A stretch of 64,000 nt of DNA from Tenacibaculum maritimum NCIMB 2154 (GCF_900119795.1 NZ_LT634361.1:1302001-1366000); one strand, 5' to 3'; shown: positions 1 to 10,400, numbered from the stretch's first letter. Made by a program: numbers and translations. The notes: generated by a model from the sequence alone, not told the origin.

Positions 1-39
1 GATAAGAAAATTTCATTGAAAGAAGCTCGAAAAAAGTAG
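1..39 (+). CDS. 3' end of an upstream gene (partial)
   Basis: The first 12 codons are open and end in TAG at 37-39 (DKKISLKEARKK-stop). The tail is lysine-rich. In Flavobacteriaceae an N-acetylmuramoyl-L-alanine amidase often precedes the MCE gene that follows here, so this may be its C-terminus, but 12 residues cannot show that. Confidence 0.35.
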   Translation, partial: DKKISLKEARKK

Positions 40-109
40 TAATTTAGATATATTCTAATCAATACTACGGAAAATAATTAGTAATATTGTTGTTGATAAA
101 ATTGTATTT

Positions 110-1072
110 ATGTCTAAAGAGCTAAAAACTGGTATTGTAGCAGTTATTATTATAGCATTGTTTGTTTGGGGGTATAACTTTTTAAAAGGACAAGATTTGT
201 TCAGCTCCGGAACAAGACATTTTTTTGTGGAGTATAACACAATTCAAGGGTTAAATGAGGCCAGCTTGGTAACCATAAATGGTATGCAAGTAGGAAAGGT
301 TATTGATATTAAGTTCAATCCTAATCCAGAAAAAAGAGGGAAACTTATTGTAGAAATAGCATTAGATAATGATTTTCAGTTTTCTAAAAATAGCGTTGCT
401 AAAATTTATTCAGCGAGTTTAATGGGAGGGCAAAATTTAGCAATTATACCTAAGTATGAAGGAGAAATGGCGGAATCAGGAGATACCTTGAAAGGAGAAG
501 TAGAATCTGATATTTTTTCTAGCGTGGGTGAAAAATTAAACCCTATACAAGCAAAATTAGAAAATGTATTGGTAGAAGCAGATTCTTTATTGATAGGACT
601 TAATCAAATTTTGGATGCGAAATCTAGAAAAAGTTTGAATAGAAGTGTACTAGCTCTAGAAGCTACTATTTCTGATGTAAAAGGAACTTTGGGTGGAGTG
701 AAATCTATTGTAGATGATAGTAAAAACAATTTAAGAGCTACACTGTCAAACGCTAAAAAGATTACAGATGATTTTTCCAAAATATCAGAGGATTTAACGA
801 AAGCAAATCTAGGAAGTACGGTTAAACAACTCGAAGAAACAATTGCAGGAGTTAATGAATTACTTGCTAATATGAAAAAAGGAAAAGGAACTTTAGGTAA
901 ATTAATGACGGATGATAAAGTGTATGTGAATTTGACGCAAGCTTCTAAAGAAATGGAAGAATTACTTCGTGAATTAAAGTTAAATCCTAAAAGGTTTATG
1001 CACTTCTCGCTTTTCGGAAAGAAAGCAAAACCTTATAATGCACAAAATAATAAGGAAAATAAGAGTAATTAA
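110..1072 (+). CDS. MCE/MlaD-family lipid transport protein
   Basis: A 320-residue protein anchored by one N-terminal membrane helix (about residues 8-26), followed by a single MCE domain (about 38-117, with the segment NGMQVGKVIDIKF) and a long predicted coiled coil (about 130-290). The family forms hexameric rings that carry phospholipids between inner and outer membrane with an MlaE permease and MlaF ATPase; those partners are not in this window. The ATG is the first start in frame and sits in front of the membrane helix. The stop codon is 2 bp before the next ATG, so the two genes are probably co-transcribed. Confidence 0.88.
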   Translation: MSKELKTGIVAVIIIALFVWGYNFLKGQDLFSSGTRHFFVEYNTIQGLNEASLVTINGMQVGKVIDIKFNPNPEKRGKLIVEIALDNDFQFSKNSVAKIYSASLMGGQNLAIIPKYEGEMAESGDTLKGEVESDIFSSVGEKLNPIQAKLENVLVEADSLLIGLNQILDAKSRKSLNRSVLALEATISDVKGTLGGVKSIVDDSKNNLRATLSNAKKITDDFSKISEDLTKANLGSTVKQLEETIAGVNELLANMKKGKGTLGKLMTDDKVYVNLTQASKEMEELLRELKLNPKRFMHFSLFGKKAKPYNAQNNKENKSN

Positions 1073-1074
1073 TA

Positions 1075-1680
1075 ATGAGTAGGATACGATTGACATCGTT
1101 TAATGGAGCAGTAGGAAAATTAAAACATTTATACAAAAAGGTTATAGCGCCTAGTAATAATGTAGATAGCATTATCAAATCTCATGGATTACGATCTCAT
1201 ACAATGGTAAGAGATATGTTGTTGTATAAGAATGCGTTATATGGTAATAGCAATACATTGCCTAAATGGTATTTGGAAACGTTAGGAATATATGTAAGTT
1301 TATTAAACGAATGTGGTTGTTGTGTAGCGCGTTACTTCTCAAGGTTGAAAAGAATACTGAAAGATAGCGATAAATTTTATCCATTAAAAAAAGCTTTAGA
1401 AAGTAAAGCGTTTGAGTCGTTTTTTGAAGCAACTTATAGTCAAGGTATAAGGTATGCAGTAAAGCTTACTAATAGAGCTTCCAAAGTAGCAGAAAGAATT
1501 ATAAACCCATTGCGAAAGAAAGGATTGAAGGATGGTGAAGTTTTAGAAATAAATCAAGTAGTTAGCTATTTCAACGATGCTAACAGAACTGTACTTGATT
1601 TAGGAGTCTCTACATAAGGAGATGTATTAGAGCTATTGCCAAATAATTCAAATGAAGAAGGAAACTGGAATCATCAATAA
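1075..1680 (+). pseudogene. Carboxymuconolactone decarboxylase/AhpD-like protein, interrupted near its C-terminus
   Basis: The frame from ATG 1075 encodes 180 residues of a peroxidase-related CMD/AhpD-like protein and stops at TAA 1615-1617. The same frame then stays open for 20 more codons to TAA 1678-1680, and these encode a tail ending PNNSNEEGNWNHQ, which resembles the usual C-terminus of the family. The intact gene therefore seems to have run to 1680. The redox motif is C80-G-C-C83, but the residue where AhpD-like enzymes have His (four after the second Cys) is Tyr87. The gene follows the MCE gene by 2 bp. A truncated product may still be made; peroxidase activity is doubtful. Confidence 0.7.
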
Positions 1681-1711
1681 AATGTAAACTAACAAAAACA
1701 AATCAGAATAA

Positions 1712-3025
1712 ATGTATATATCTAACATCTTTTTTGCGCTAATGTTAATTGCTGGAATAGGTTTTTTTGCAATGAATGTTCGCAAGCTTATCAGAAATAT
1801 TAAATTAGGAAAAGACGTAAATCGAAATGATGACAAACCAGCTCGTTGGAAAAATATGGCCAAAATAGCTTTAGGGCAATATAAAATGGTAAGACGACCA
1901 GTATCGGGAATTTTACATATTTTGGTATATTTAGGTTTTGTTATTATAAATATAGAAGTTCTAGAAATTATAATTGATGGGTTATTTGGAACGCACCGAG
2001 TATTCCAACCTTTATTAGGAGCGACATTATATGGCTTTTTAATAGGAACTTTTGAAATTTTAGCAGGTTTGGTATTGTTTGCTGTAATTGTATTTTGGCT
2101 AAGGAGAAATATAGCAAGAATCAAACGTTTTTGGAGTAAGGAAATGACAGGATGGCCTAAGAATGATGGAAATATTATTTTGTACTTTGAAATGGTATTA
2201 ATGTCGCTGTTTTTAGTAATGAATGCCACAGATTTGCCTTTTCAACAAGCAGGAATAGGAAATCCAATAAGTCAATTTGTAGCTCCTTGGTTTAGTAGCT
2301 ACTCTCCAGAAGAACAGCATACAATAGAGCAATTTGCATGGTGGGTGCATATAATAGGGATTTTAATATTCTTAAACTATCTATATTATTCTAAACATTT
2401 ACATATTTTATTAGCATTTCCAAATACATTTTATGCAAACTTAAAGCCTAAAGGAGCATTCAATAATTTAGAAGCAGTAACTAAAGAAGTAAAAATGATG
2501 ATGGATCCTTCGGCAGATCCTTATGCAATGCCAGAGGAGGGAGTAGAAGAGGAGGAGCCTGAAAAGTTTGGAGCCTCTGATGTAACAGATTTGAATTGGG
2601 TACAGCTAATGAATGCTTATACATGTACAGAATGCGGACGTTGTACTTCTTCTTGTCCAGCTAATTTAACAGGAAAGAAATTGTCACCTCGAAAAATTAT
2701 GATGGATACTCGTGACCGATTGGAAGAAGTAGGAAATAATATAGATAAAAATGGAGGTGTTTTTAAAGAAGATGGGAAACAGTTATTAAATGATTATATT
2801 ACACCAGAAGAATTATGGGCTTGTACGAGTTGTAATGCCTGTGTACAGGAATGTCCTGTAAATATAGATCCATTGTCTATTATTATGGATATGCGCCGTT
2901 ATTTAGTAATGGAAGAGTCCGCAGCTCCTCAAGAATTGAATATGATGATGACGAATATTGAAAATAATGGAGCACCTTGGCAATACAATCAAATGGATCG
3001 ATTAAATTGGAAAGACGAAGCATAG
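1712..3025 (+). CDS. Membrane-bound 4Fe-4S protein, HdrD/GlpC-like
   Basis: A 437-residue protein with about five membrane helices in the N-terminal 250 residues, then a cytoplasmic domain with two ferredoxin-type 4Fe-4S motifs: C305-x2-C308-x2-C311-x3-C315 and C371-x2-C374-x2-C377-x3-C381. This is the arrangement of membrane electron-transfer subunits that pass electrons between the quinone pool and a CCG-domain partner. The next gene encodes such a partner. Its substrate is unknown; in Bacteroidota this pair is usually left as (Fe-S)-binding protein. Start is the only ATG in front of the first helix. Confidence 0.85.
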   Translation: MYISNIFFALMLIAGIGFFAMNVRKLIRNIKLGKDVNRNDDKPARWKNMAKIALGQYKMVRRPVSGILHILVYLGFVIINIEVLEIIIDGLFGTHRVFQPLLGATLYGFLIGTFEILAGLVLFAVIVFWLRRNIARIKRFWSKEMTGWPKNDGNIILYFEMVLMSLFLVMNATDLPFQQAGIGNPISQFVAPWFSSYSPEEQHTIEQFAWWVHIIGILIFLNYLYYSKHLHILLAFPNTFYANLKPKGAFNNLEAVTKEVKMMMDPSADPYAMPEEGVEEEEPEKFGASDVTDLNWVQLMNAYTCTECGRCTSSCPANLTGKKLSPRKIMMDTRDRLEEVGNNIDKNGGVFKEDGKQLLNDYITPEELWACTSCNACVQECPVNIDPLSIIMDMRRYLVMEESAAPQELNMMMTNIENNGAPWQYNQMDRLNWKDEA

Positions 3026-3138
3026 TATATTCATTGAATACCTAAAAAAAAATGTAAATAAAGCTTGGTGAATACTAAGTTTAATAGAAATTGAAAAAAG
3101 GAAGATAAAAAGTAGTTCAACGACTAAAACATAAAATT

Positions 3139-3918
3139 ATGAACGTACCTACGATGGCAGATATGATGGCTCAAGGAAAACAACCAGAAGTGTTGTTTTG
3201 GGTTGGAGCCGCTGGAAGTTATGATGATAGAGCAAAAAAAATAACAAGAGCTTTTGTAAAAGTATTGCAAGAAGCTAAAGTTGAATTTGCTGTGTTAGGA
3301 ACCGAAGAAAGTTCAACAGGCGATGCTGCAAAAAGAGCTGGAAATGAGTTTTTGTTTCAAATGCAAGCAATGACCAATATAGAAATATTAAACGCATATG
3401 AAGTCAAAAAAATCGTAACCTGCGATCCTCATTCATTTAATACGTTAAAAAATGAATATCCAAGTTTAGGAGGTAAATATGAGGTATATCATCATACACA
3501 ATTCATTAAAAAGTTAGTAGATGAAGGAAAATTGAATATCAATGCTACTAATTTAAAAGGAAAGCAACTTACTTATCATGATCCTTGCTATTTGGGTAGA
3601 GCCAATGATGTATATGAAAGTCCACGTGATTTAGTTCGTAGATTAGGAGTTCGTTTAACAGAAATGAAGCGAAATAAATCGACCGCACTATGTTGTGGGG
3701 CAGGTGGGGCACAAATGTTTAAAGAACCAGAAAAAGGGGATAAAGACATTAATATATTACGTACAGAAGATGCTTTAGAAACAAACCCGCAAATTATAGC
3801 AACAGGATGCCCTTATTGTAATACTATGATGACCGATGGGGTGAAATTTAAAGAAAAAGAAAACCAAATAGAAGTAAAAGACATAGCAGAATTAATTGCA
3901 GAAGCAAATAATTTATAA
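3139..3918 (+). CDS. CCG-domain (Fe-S)-binding protein, HdrB-like, with a degenerate N-terminal CCG copy
   Basis: A 259-residue soluble protein, partner of the preceding membrane Fe-S protein. The C-terminal CCG module is complete: DPC, then 34 residues to CC in CCGAGG, then 37 residues to C-P-Y-C, fitting the CX31-39CCX35-36CXXC pattern of heterodisulfide reductase subunit B. The N-terminal half has the fold-typical segments (FWVGAAGS, GTEESSTGDAAKRAGNEFLF, VTCDPHSFNTLKNEYP), but the positions where relatives carry the cysteines of a first CCG module are Ala, Ser, Asp and Ser. It probably binds one cluster, not two. The physiological redox partner cannot be told from the sequence. Confidence 0.82.
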   Translation: MNVPTMADMMAQGKQPEVLFWVGAAGSYDDRAKKITRAFVKVLQEAKVEFAVLGTEESSTGDAAKRAGNEFLFQMQAMTNIEILNAYEVKKIVTCDPHSFNTLKNEYPSLGGKYEVYHHTQFIKKLVDEGKLNINATNLKGKQLTYHDPCYLGRANDVYESPRDLVRRLGVRLTEMKRNKSTALCCGAGGAQMFKEPEKGDKDINILRTEDALETNPQIIATGCPYCNTMMTDGVKFKEKENQIEVKDIAELIAEANNL

Positions 3919-3937
3919 AAAGTATTATATGTAATTC

Positions 3938-3986
3938 TCGACTCCGTTCTAATGGCACAATCAATTGTCCTTTTGAACGGAGTCGA
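3938..3986. terminator. Inverted repeat between the Fe-S gene and menA
   Basis: Perfect 12-bp arms TCGACTCCGTTC (3938-3949) and GAACGGAGTCGA (3975-3986) enclose a 25-nt loop. It lies 20 bp after the Fe-S gene stop and 21 bp before menA. The right arm is followed by AAAAG, not a T-run, so it may be a dispersed palindromic element or mRNA stabiliser, not a strict intrinsic terminator. Confidence 0.5.
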
Positions 3987-4006
3987 AAAGTTTAAGAAGA
4001 AAATAA

Positions 4007-4909
4007 ATGATAAAAAATTATATAAAAGCAGCCCGATTAAGAACACTACCATTATCTATTTCAGGAGTTATTGTAGGAGCTTTTTTAGCAGATTTTACCA
4101 CGATAGGAGAAAAGAATTATTTAATTTTTATACTAGCTCTTCTAGCTACTATTGGATTTCAAATTTTGTCAAACTTTGCAAATGATTATGGTGATGGAAT
4201 TAAAGGAACAGATGATAATAGAAAAGGAGAGGCAAGAATGGTGTCATCAGGCTTAATAACCCCTCAACAAATGAAGTCAGCAATGATTGTTACTATATTA
4301 TTTACGTTACTTGTGAATATCGTATTGATATACATTGCTTTTGGAAAACAAAACTTTTTATATTCTATAGTGTTTTTCTCGTTAGGAATTGCTTCCATCA
4401 TAGCAGCTATTAAATATACTGTAGGAAGCTCAGCGTATGGATATAGAGGATTAGGAGATGTGTTTGTTTTTATATTCTTTGGATTGGTAAGCGTAATAGG
4501 AAGTTACTTTTTATATGCTAAAACGGTATATTTTAGTGTATTATTACCTGCAATATCAATAGGTTTATTATCAACAGCAGTGTTAAATTTAAACAATATG
4601 AGAGATCGTGCTGAAGATCAAAAAAATAATAAGAATACCTTGGTGGTAAAAATAGGAGCTAAAAAAGCAAAAATATACCATTACCTATTGATTTTAGGGG
4701 CTTTATTAGGAGCTCTTATTTATGTATTATTAAACTATAAATCGCCCATTCAGTTTTTGTTTTTAGTAGCTTTTATACCTCTTATAAAAAATATCATTAC
4801 AGTATTTAAAAATAAAGTACCAGAAGAGTTGGATGGTGAATTGAAAAAAGTAGCACTGAGTACTTTTTTATTTGCACTGATTTTTGGAATAAGTCAAGTG
4901 ATTATATAG
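4007..4909 (+). CDS. menA: 1,4-dihydroxy-2-naphthoate polyprenyltransferase
   Basis: A 300-residue UbiA-family membrane prenyltransferase with about eight or nine helices. It joins the polyprenyl chain to 1,4-dihydroxy-2-naphthoate in menaquinone synthesis at the inner membrane. The first Asp-rich motif is NDYGDGIKGTDD and the second is NNMRDRAEDQKNNKNTL, both characteristic of MenA and not of UbiA in ubiquinone synthesis. Start ATG 4007 places the family-typical IKAARLRTLPLS at the N-terminus. menC follows after one gene, and menE is found at 17332, so this is part of a menaquinone cluster. Confidence 0.93.
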   Translation: MIKNYIKAARLRTLPLSISGVIVGAFLADFTTIGEKNYLIFILALLATIGFQILSNFANDYGDGIKGTDDNRKGEARMVSSGLITPQQMKSAMIVTILFTLLVNIVLIYIAFGKQNFLYSIVFFSLGIASIIAAIKYTVGSSAYGYRGLGDVFVFIFFGLVSVIGSYFLYAKTVYFSVLLPAISIGLLSTAVLNLNNMRDRAEDQKNNKNTLVVKIGAKKAKIYHYLLILGALLGALIYVLLNYKSPIQFLFLVAFIPLIKNIITVFKNKVPEELDGELKKVALSTFLFALIFGISQVII

Positions 4910-4964
4910 CAATTGAAATTAAAGAAAACAGGTAGTTTATAATTCTTGCTTGGTATTAAAAGAG

Positions 4965-5483
4965 ATGAAAACAATAAAAATTATTTTAGGAATAATAACA
5001 GTTCTAGTGGTTGCTTTTTTTGCAACAGGTATTGTGGTAAAAGACATTAAGTACACTGCTGAAGTTGAAATAAATAAAAGTATAAAAACTGTTTTTTCAA
5101 TGTTTACGGATGCAAAAAAGTTTATTCAATGGCAGCCAGAAATAGTAGCCATACGACCGATTACAGAAAAAGAACAGATTACGGGGAGTACTTACGAACT
5201 GACGATCAAAAATGGAGAGCAAAAGATCAAAATGCAAGAGGTTATTAAAACATATTTAGCAAATCAGACAATCACATTTCAATTTAGGTCTAATAACTTG
5301 TTAAAAACAGATACTTATACTTTTCAGAGCAAAGGAGGTCGTACAAAAATTATACAAAATAGTGCTTTAATTAATAATTCATACATAGCAAGTTGTATTT
5401 TTCCTTATTTCAAGGGAGCTCTTAAGGAAAAGAGTCAAGAAAGTTTAGAAAGATTGAAAAAAATAGTAGAGCAAACCAAATGA
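4965..5483 (+). CDS. SRPBCC (START/polyketide cyclase-like) domain protein
   Basis: A 172-residue protein with one N-terminal hydrophobic helix (about residues 5-24) followed by a SRPBCC hydrophobic-pocket domain (KYTAEVEINKSIKTVFSMFTD is the typical opening strand). The start is taken at ATG 4965; a TTG 15 bp upstream is also in frame but is not needed. The ligand is unknown. Its stop overlaps the menC start (ATGA at 5480-5483), so it is translationally coupled to menC, though a role in menaquinone synthesis is only suggested by position. Confidence 0.8.
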   Translation: MKTIKIILGIITVLVVAFFATGIVVKDIKYTAEVEINKSIKTVFSMFTDAKKFIQWQPEIVAIRPITEKEQITGSTYELTIKNGEQKIKMQEVIKTYLANQTITFQFRSNNLLKTDTYTFQSKGGRTKIIQNSALINNSYIASCIFPYFKGALKEKSQESLERLKKIVEQTK

Positions 5484-6523
5484 TAACCGCAACATATCAC
5501 AAGTATTTATTAAATTTTAAAAGACCTAGTGGTACTTCACGAGGTATTTTAAATACGAAAGAAACTTGGTTTTTAGTAATACATCAACACGGAAAACAAG
5601 GAATAGGAGAATGTGGGCTTTTTAGAGGTTTGAGTATTGATGATCGACCAGATTATGAAGAAAAGTTGCGATGGACATGTAAGCATATCCATAAAGGAGC
5701 AGCTTTTTTGTTAGAAGCGTTATATGAGTTTCCTTCCATTCAATTTGGTGTAGAACAAGCTTTTCTATCTTTAAAAAGCCAACACCAATTTGATTTATTT
5801 CCGTCAAGATTTACAGCAGGAAAAGAAGGAATCCCTATTAACGGTTTAATTTGGATGGGAGATAAGTCTTTTATGCAAGCGCAAATAAAAGAAAAGCTTA
5901 AAAGTGGATTTAGAACGTTAAAAATGAAAATAGGTGCAATTGATTTTGCTACAGAGTTAACATTGTTAAAATCTATACGAAAAGAATTTTCTTCCAAAGA
6001 AATAACGTTAAGAGTAGATGCAAATGGAGCGTTTAAACCTTTAGAAGCATTAGAAAAATTAAAACGGCTATCAGCATTAGATTTACATTCTATTGAACAG
6101 CCAATAGCACAAGGGCAATGGCAGGAAATGGCAATGCTTTGTGAAAAAACACCTTTACCTATAGCGTTGGATGAAGAATTAATAGGAGTGTTTTCTTATG
6201 AAAAAAAGCAGCAATGTATTGCTACAATACAGCCTCAATATATTATTTTAAAACCAAGTTTAGTAGGAGGTTTTAAAGGTACTAAAGAGTGGATTTCTGT
6301 GGCAGATAACCATAGAATAAAAAATTGGATTACATCAGCATTAGAGAGTAACATTGGTTTAAATGCAATAGCAGGATTTACTCATACTTTACAAAATGAA
6401 TTGCCACAAGGTTTAGGAACAGGCAGCTTGTTTATTAATAACTTTGAAAGCCCATTAGAGGTGGTGAATGGAGCTTTGAGGTATGATCCAATGAAAAAAT
6501 GGCAGGTTCAATGGGCAGTGTAA
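5480..6523 (+). CDS. menC: o-succinylbenzoate synthase
   Basis: A 347-residue enolase-superfamily protein. It dehydrates SHCHC to o-succinylbenzoate in menaquinone synthesis. Visible catalytic elements are the KxK lysines in LKMKIG, the metal ligands in LRVDANGAF, IEQPI and LDEEL, and the second lysine in IILKPSLVGG. N-terminal capping domain about 1-110, barrel after that. Start overlaps the preceding stop by 4 bp. It is followed not by the CPBP/menE pair, as would be expected, but by about 9.8 kb of accessory DNA. Confidence 0.93.
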   Translation: MITATYHKYLLNFKRPSGTSRGILNTKETWFLVIHQHGKQGIGECGLFRGLSIDDRPDYEEKLRWTCKHIHKGAAFLLEALYEFPSIQFGVEQAFLSLKSQHQFDLFPSRFTAGKEGIPINGLIWMGDKSFMQAQIKEKLKSGFRTLKMKIGAIDFATELTLLKSIRKEFSSKEITLRVDANGAFKPLEALEKLKRLSALDLHSIEQPIAQGQWQEMAMLCEKTPLPIALDEELIGVFSYEKKQQCIATIQPQYIILKPSLVGGFKGTKEWISVADNHRIKNWITSALESNIGLNAIAGFTHTLQNELPQGLGTGSLFINNFESPLEVVNGALRYDPMKKWQVQWAV

Positions 6524-6922
6524 TTCTTGTTGAAATTTTGAGTTAATTTGTATTGAAATAAAAGGATAGCACTAAGAATATTAAACAAAAAAGAGAATTT
6601 GTTATTATGTAGGGCGAGTTTGAATTAACTTATTCCAAAATTGGGTAAAAACAGCTACATTTTAATACCCAAAAAAAGTAAACAATTCACTCAGCTATTA
6701 GTTTTACTAAAAAATATCTAAGGAGGTAAAGTTTAGAGTGCTTGATTTTCAATCTGCCATCTACAAGTTTTAGAATTGTGCTTTTTCATATTTTTTCTTA
6801 ATTAACTGATTGAATGCTATCAACAAGTAATTCATAGCATGAATTCTTACTTAAATAGCCTTTATTTCCATAGATGTTGCTAAAATAAATATTGATTTCT
6901 TAAGCAAAACTTAGGCTAATTA
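6524..6922. other. Gene-free stretch at the left edge of the accessory block
   Basis: No open frame with recognisable content on either strand. Many stops in all frames, AT-rich, no clear hairpin terminator after menC. It may contain decayed upstream parts of the recombinase remnant that follows. Confidence 0.5.
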
Positions 6923-7251
6923 CCAAACGGATGTGTTACTATTGTAGCAAATGAGAAAGCATATTGATATATGAATATTGCGAATCGTTTGAAGGCTATT
7001 ATTGAAGTAGTTGAAGATGAGGTCATACAAGAAAAGAATATTACACGACCTGCCACCATAGCATAATTACACATCTTTTACAAAATAATGTTCCAATGAA
7101 ATCTATTAGCGAATTTTTAGGAGGTTTTTATAGAATTAATACGGATCAGATGATATATACCACTTCGTTGATACCTGAAGAGTATCATAATGAAGATTAT
7201 TGTGTTGGTGATTGTTATACAGAAGAAAGCTCTAGTTTAAACAATGTTTAG
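6923..7251 (+). pseudogene. Tyrosine recombinase (XerC/D-type integrase), C-terminal remnant
   Basis: Three open pieces in two frames match the end of a flavobacterial tyrosine recombinase. The first frame (from 6923) reads PNGCVTIVANEKAY, a TGA, then from ATG 6971 MNIANRLKAII and IQEKNIT. After a frameshift near 7045 the second frame reads HHSIITHLLQNNVPMKSISE, then FLGG, then DQMIYTT, stopping at TAG 7249-7251. This corresponds to the usual LRHSIATHLLQNG, FLGH and xQIYTH segments: the catalytic Arg of the HxxR box has become His, the following GH is GG, and only the Tyr remains. At least one stop, one frameshift and lost catalytic residues make it dead. The N-terminal two thirds are missing. 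Confidence 0.72.
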
Positions 7252-7269
7252 ATAAAAAAATAAAAATAC

Positions 7270-7303
7270 TTTGTTTAAAGAATATAAAATTCATTTAAAT
7301 TTG
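7270..7303 (+). promoter_or_regulatory. Bacteroidota-type promoter for the VIT/VWA gene
   Basis: TTTG at 7270-7273 and TAAATTTG at 7296-7303, 22 bp apart, match the TTTG / TAnnTTTG consensus. Transcription would start near 7309, giving a leader of about 120 nt before the chosen start at 7431. Confidence 0.5.
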
Positions 7304-7430
7304 TGTTGCTATGAAAAACTATCTTTTACCATTTGGAACACTTTACTCATTAAAAAGAGGGTTACACTCATTACTTGTTTTATTTTTTACAAGAAATGTT
7401 GAGTTTTATCTAAAACTTAAAATAGTAACT

Positions 7431-10400
7431 ATGAAAAAAATACTACTTGTCAATTTTTTAATGCTAAGTCTTAATGTTTTTTCTCAAGGCACTCCAAAAA
7501 TTACTTTAAAAGATGCTAGTGAGTTAAAGCTCTCAAATCTAAAAGTAAGAGTAAATATTACAGGTAACTATGCTACTACTACATATGATATGCAGTTTTA
7601 TAACGGCTTAGACAGAACATTAGAAGGTGATTTGGTATTCCCTTTGGGAGAAGGTCAATCTGTATATAGATTTGCTATGGACTTAAATGGATCTTTGAGA
7701 GAAGCAGTAGTTGTTGAAAAAGAATTAGCTAGAGCTGCTTATGAAACTACCGTTAGACAAAATATTGATCCTGCACTTTTAGAGAAAACATCTGGAAACA
7801 ACTATAAAGCAAGGGTATATCCCATTTTTCCTAAAAAGAATAAAAGAGTAGTTTTAACATATGAAGAAAAGCTTTCAACTGTCAACGATAAACTAGTATA
7901 TGAACTTCCTTTAGGAATTCAGGAAGTTGTTGGTAGTTTTTCTTTAGATATTTTTACCCATGGAATATCTATACCTCCTGTTATAAAAAGTGAGTTTTCT
8001 AAAGACTTTTATTTCATTAAGAAAGGAAATGTTATAAGTGCCTCCTTAGCTAAGAAAAATGTAGCTCCTCAAAATTCAATAAAGGTAGAGTTTAAAAAAA
8101 CTTCTAATAAAGAAAATATTCTAAGTTATCGAGATTATTTTTATGCTTCAATCCCTTTGAAGAGGGAACTTAGATATAAAGAAAAACCTAAAAGAATAAG
8201 TATTCTTTGGGATGTTTCTTTGTCAATGAGGAATAGAAGTTTAAATAAAGAAATAGAGCTTTTAAATAAATACTTTATCTACTTGAAAGATGTAGAAGTT
8301 GAGTTTATTTCTTTTAATAATACAGTAAACAAAAGGGAAAAATTTTTTGTAACTAATGGTGAATGGGATGGTCTTCGAAAAGAAATAAAAACTCAAATTT
8401 ATGATGGTGGAACTAATTTAGAAAAGCTAAGTGCTTTAAAATTAAATCCTGACGAAATACTTTTATTTTCAGATGGATTAACTAACCTAGGAGTTATAGA
8501 AGGGTTTAAGAAGAAAACAGTTTATACAATTAACTCATTAACATCTGCTAATCATTTTTTATTAAATAAAACAGCTACAGATCAAGGAGGTAGATATATT
8601 AATTTAGGAAAACTTGACAGTGAAGAAGCAAATGAACTACTAAAGCAAGAAGTGCTACAGTTTTTAGGATTTAAAAACAATATTGATTTAAATGAGGTGT
8701 ATCCTCAAAACAGAGCAAATGTTACAGGGGATTTTGTAATTACTGGAAGATATACAGGAAAACGAAAACCTTTAATTCAACTAGAGTTTGGATATCAAGG
8801 TAAGGTTACTAAAGTGCTAACTTTTAATTTAGAGAACTCACAAAATTCAAATCAAACTAAAAGACTTTGGGCGAAAGAAAAATTAAAATATCTAAGTAAA
8901 GAAAAAGAAAGGAATAAGAAAGAAATTATTTCTTTAGCCAAACAATATCATTTGGTTACAGATTACACTTCAATGTTAATTTTAGATAGAATTGAAGATT
9001 ATGTACGATATGGTATAGAGCCACCAAAAGAATTAAGATCTCGTTACAAAGAGTTGTTAAAAGAAAAAGAGGAAATAAAAACTTCAGCTATAGAAGATAT
9101 TGAAGAGAGAAGAGGAAATCTTTTTGATCAATATAAGGAAATTACAAATTGGTATGACCTTAGGCATCCCATAAAGAAGCAGAGGAAAAAAAGAACAACT
9201 CAAATATCTAGGGTTAGATATTCCAATATAAATCAAGAAAACACCATTACAAAAACAACAGACAGTAGCAGTATGCATGGCAATCATGTTGATAACCATA
9301 TAGCAGTAGCTATTGATTATTCGAGAAAAGTGGTGACAGGTACTGTAAGTGACTCTTCGGGGGTTTTACCAGGAGTGACTGTAATGATTAAAGGAACTGA
9401 TCGAGGAACCGAAACAGACTTTGATGGTAATTTTACTATAAATGTAGAGGAGAATGAAGTTTTAGTTTTTTCTTTTGTTGGATGTTCAACTAAAGAAGTT
9501 ATGATTAATAGTGATAATACTGTAAATATAGAACTTGAAGAAGATAGTGTTCTTGATGAAGTAGTTGTTACTGGGTTAGAGGTAGCAAGAGAATCAAAAC
9601 TAGTAAATAATAATATTATTCAGTCTTTATTAGGTAAATCTTCAGGAGTAAAAATCTCTCAAGATAATCAGAAGACAACCAAAATCTCCATAAGAGGAAA
9701 TAGTTCATTACATCAAAATGACCCAATGTATATAGTTGATGGAGTTTCAGTAAAAAAGAATTTTATTGAAAAAATAAAACCCGAAGATATTGATGCTGTA
9801 CAAGTAATTAAACCTTTTGATGCTATAAAACTTTATGGAGAAAAAGCAAGAAATGGAATTGTAATTTTTACAACAAAAAAAGGAAAAGAAACTAATAAAA
9901 AAGAAATAGAGAAATTAAATTTGTTAATAGAACAAAGGATAGAGTTAAAAGCATGGAATCCTAAAACTCCATATTTAGATATTCTTAAAAAAGAAACTTC
10001 AGTTTTATCAGCTTACAAAAAATATTTAGAAATTAGAGATTATTATTCCAACAGTCCAATGTTTTATATGGATGTAGCTGATTTCTTTGACCAAAAGGGA
10101 GAAAAAGAATTAGCTATTAGAGTTCTGACAAATTTAATTGAAATAGATTTAGATAATTATGAACTTATAAAGGCATTAGCATATAAGCTAGAATATTTTA
10201 AGGAGTATAATTTAGCCAAAAATATTTATAAAAAAGTATTAGAATTAAGACCTGAAGAACCTCAGTCATACAGGGACTTAGCACTAGCATATGAACTAGC
10301 AGGTGACTATCAAAATAGTTTTAATTTACTGTATAAGATTTATAATGGAGAGCTTTTACTCAAAGATGAAGACGAACGATTTGATGGTATAGAATCTGTT

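Noticed and set aside
3952..4185. 77-codon plus-strand frame overlapping menA
   Set aside because: It overlaps menA in another frame and its start lies in the inverted repeat; no family resemblance.
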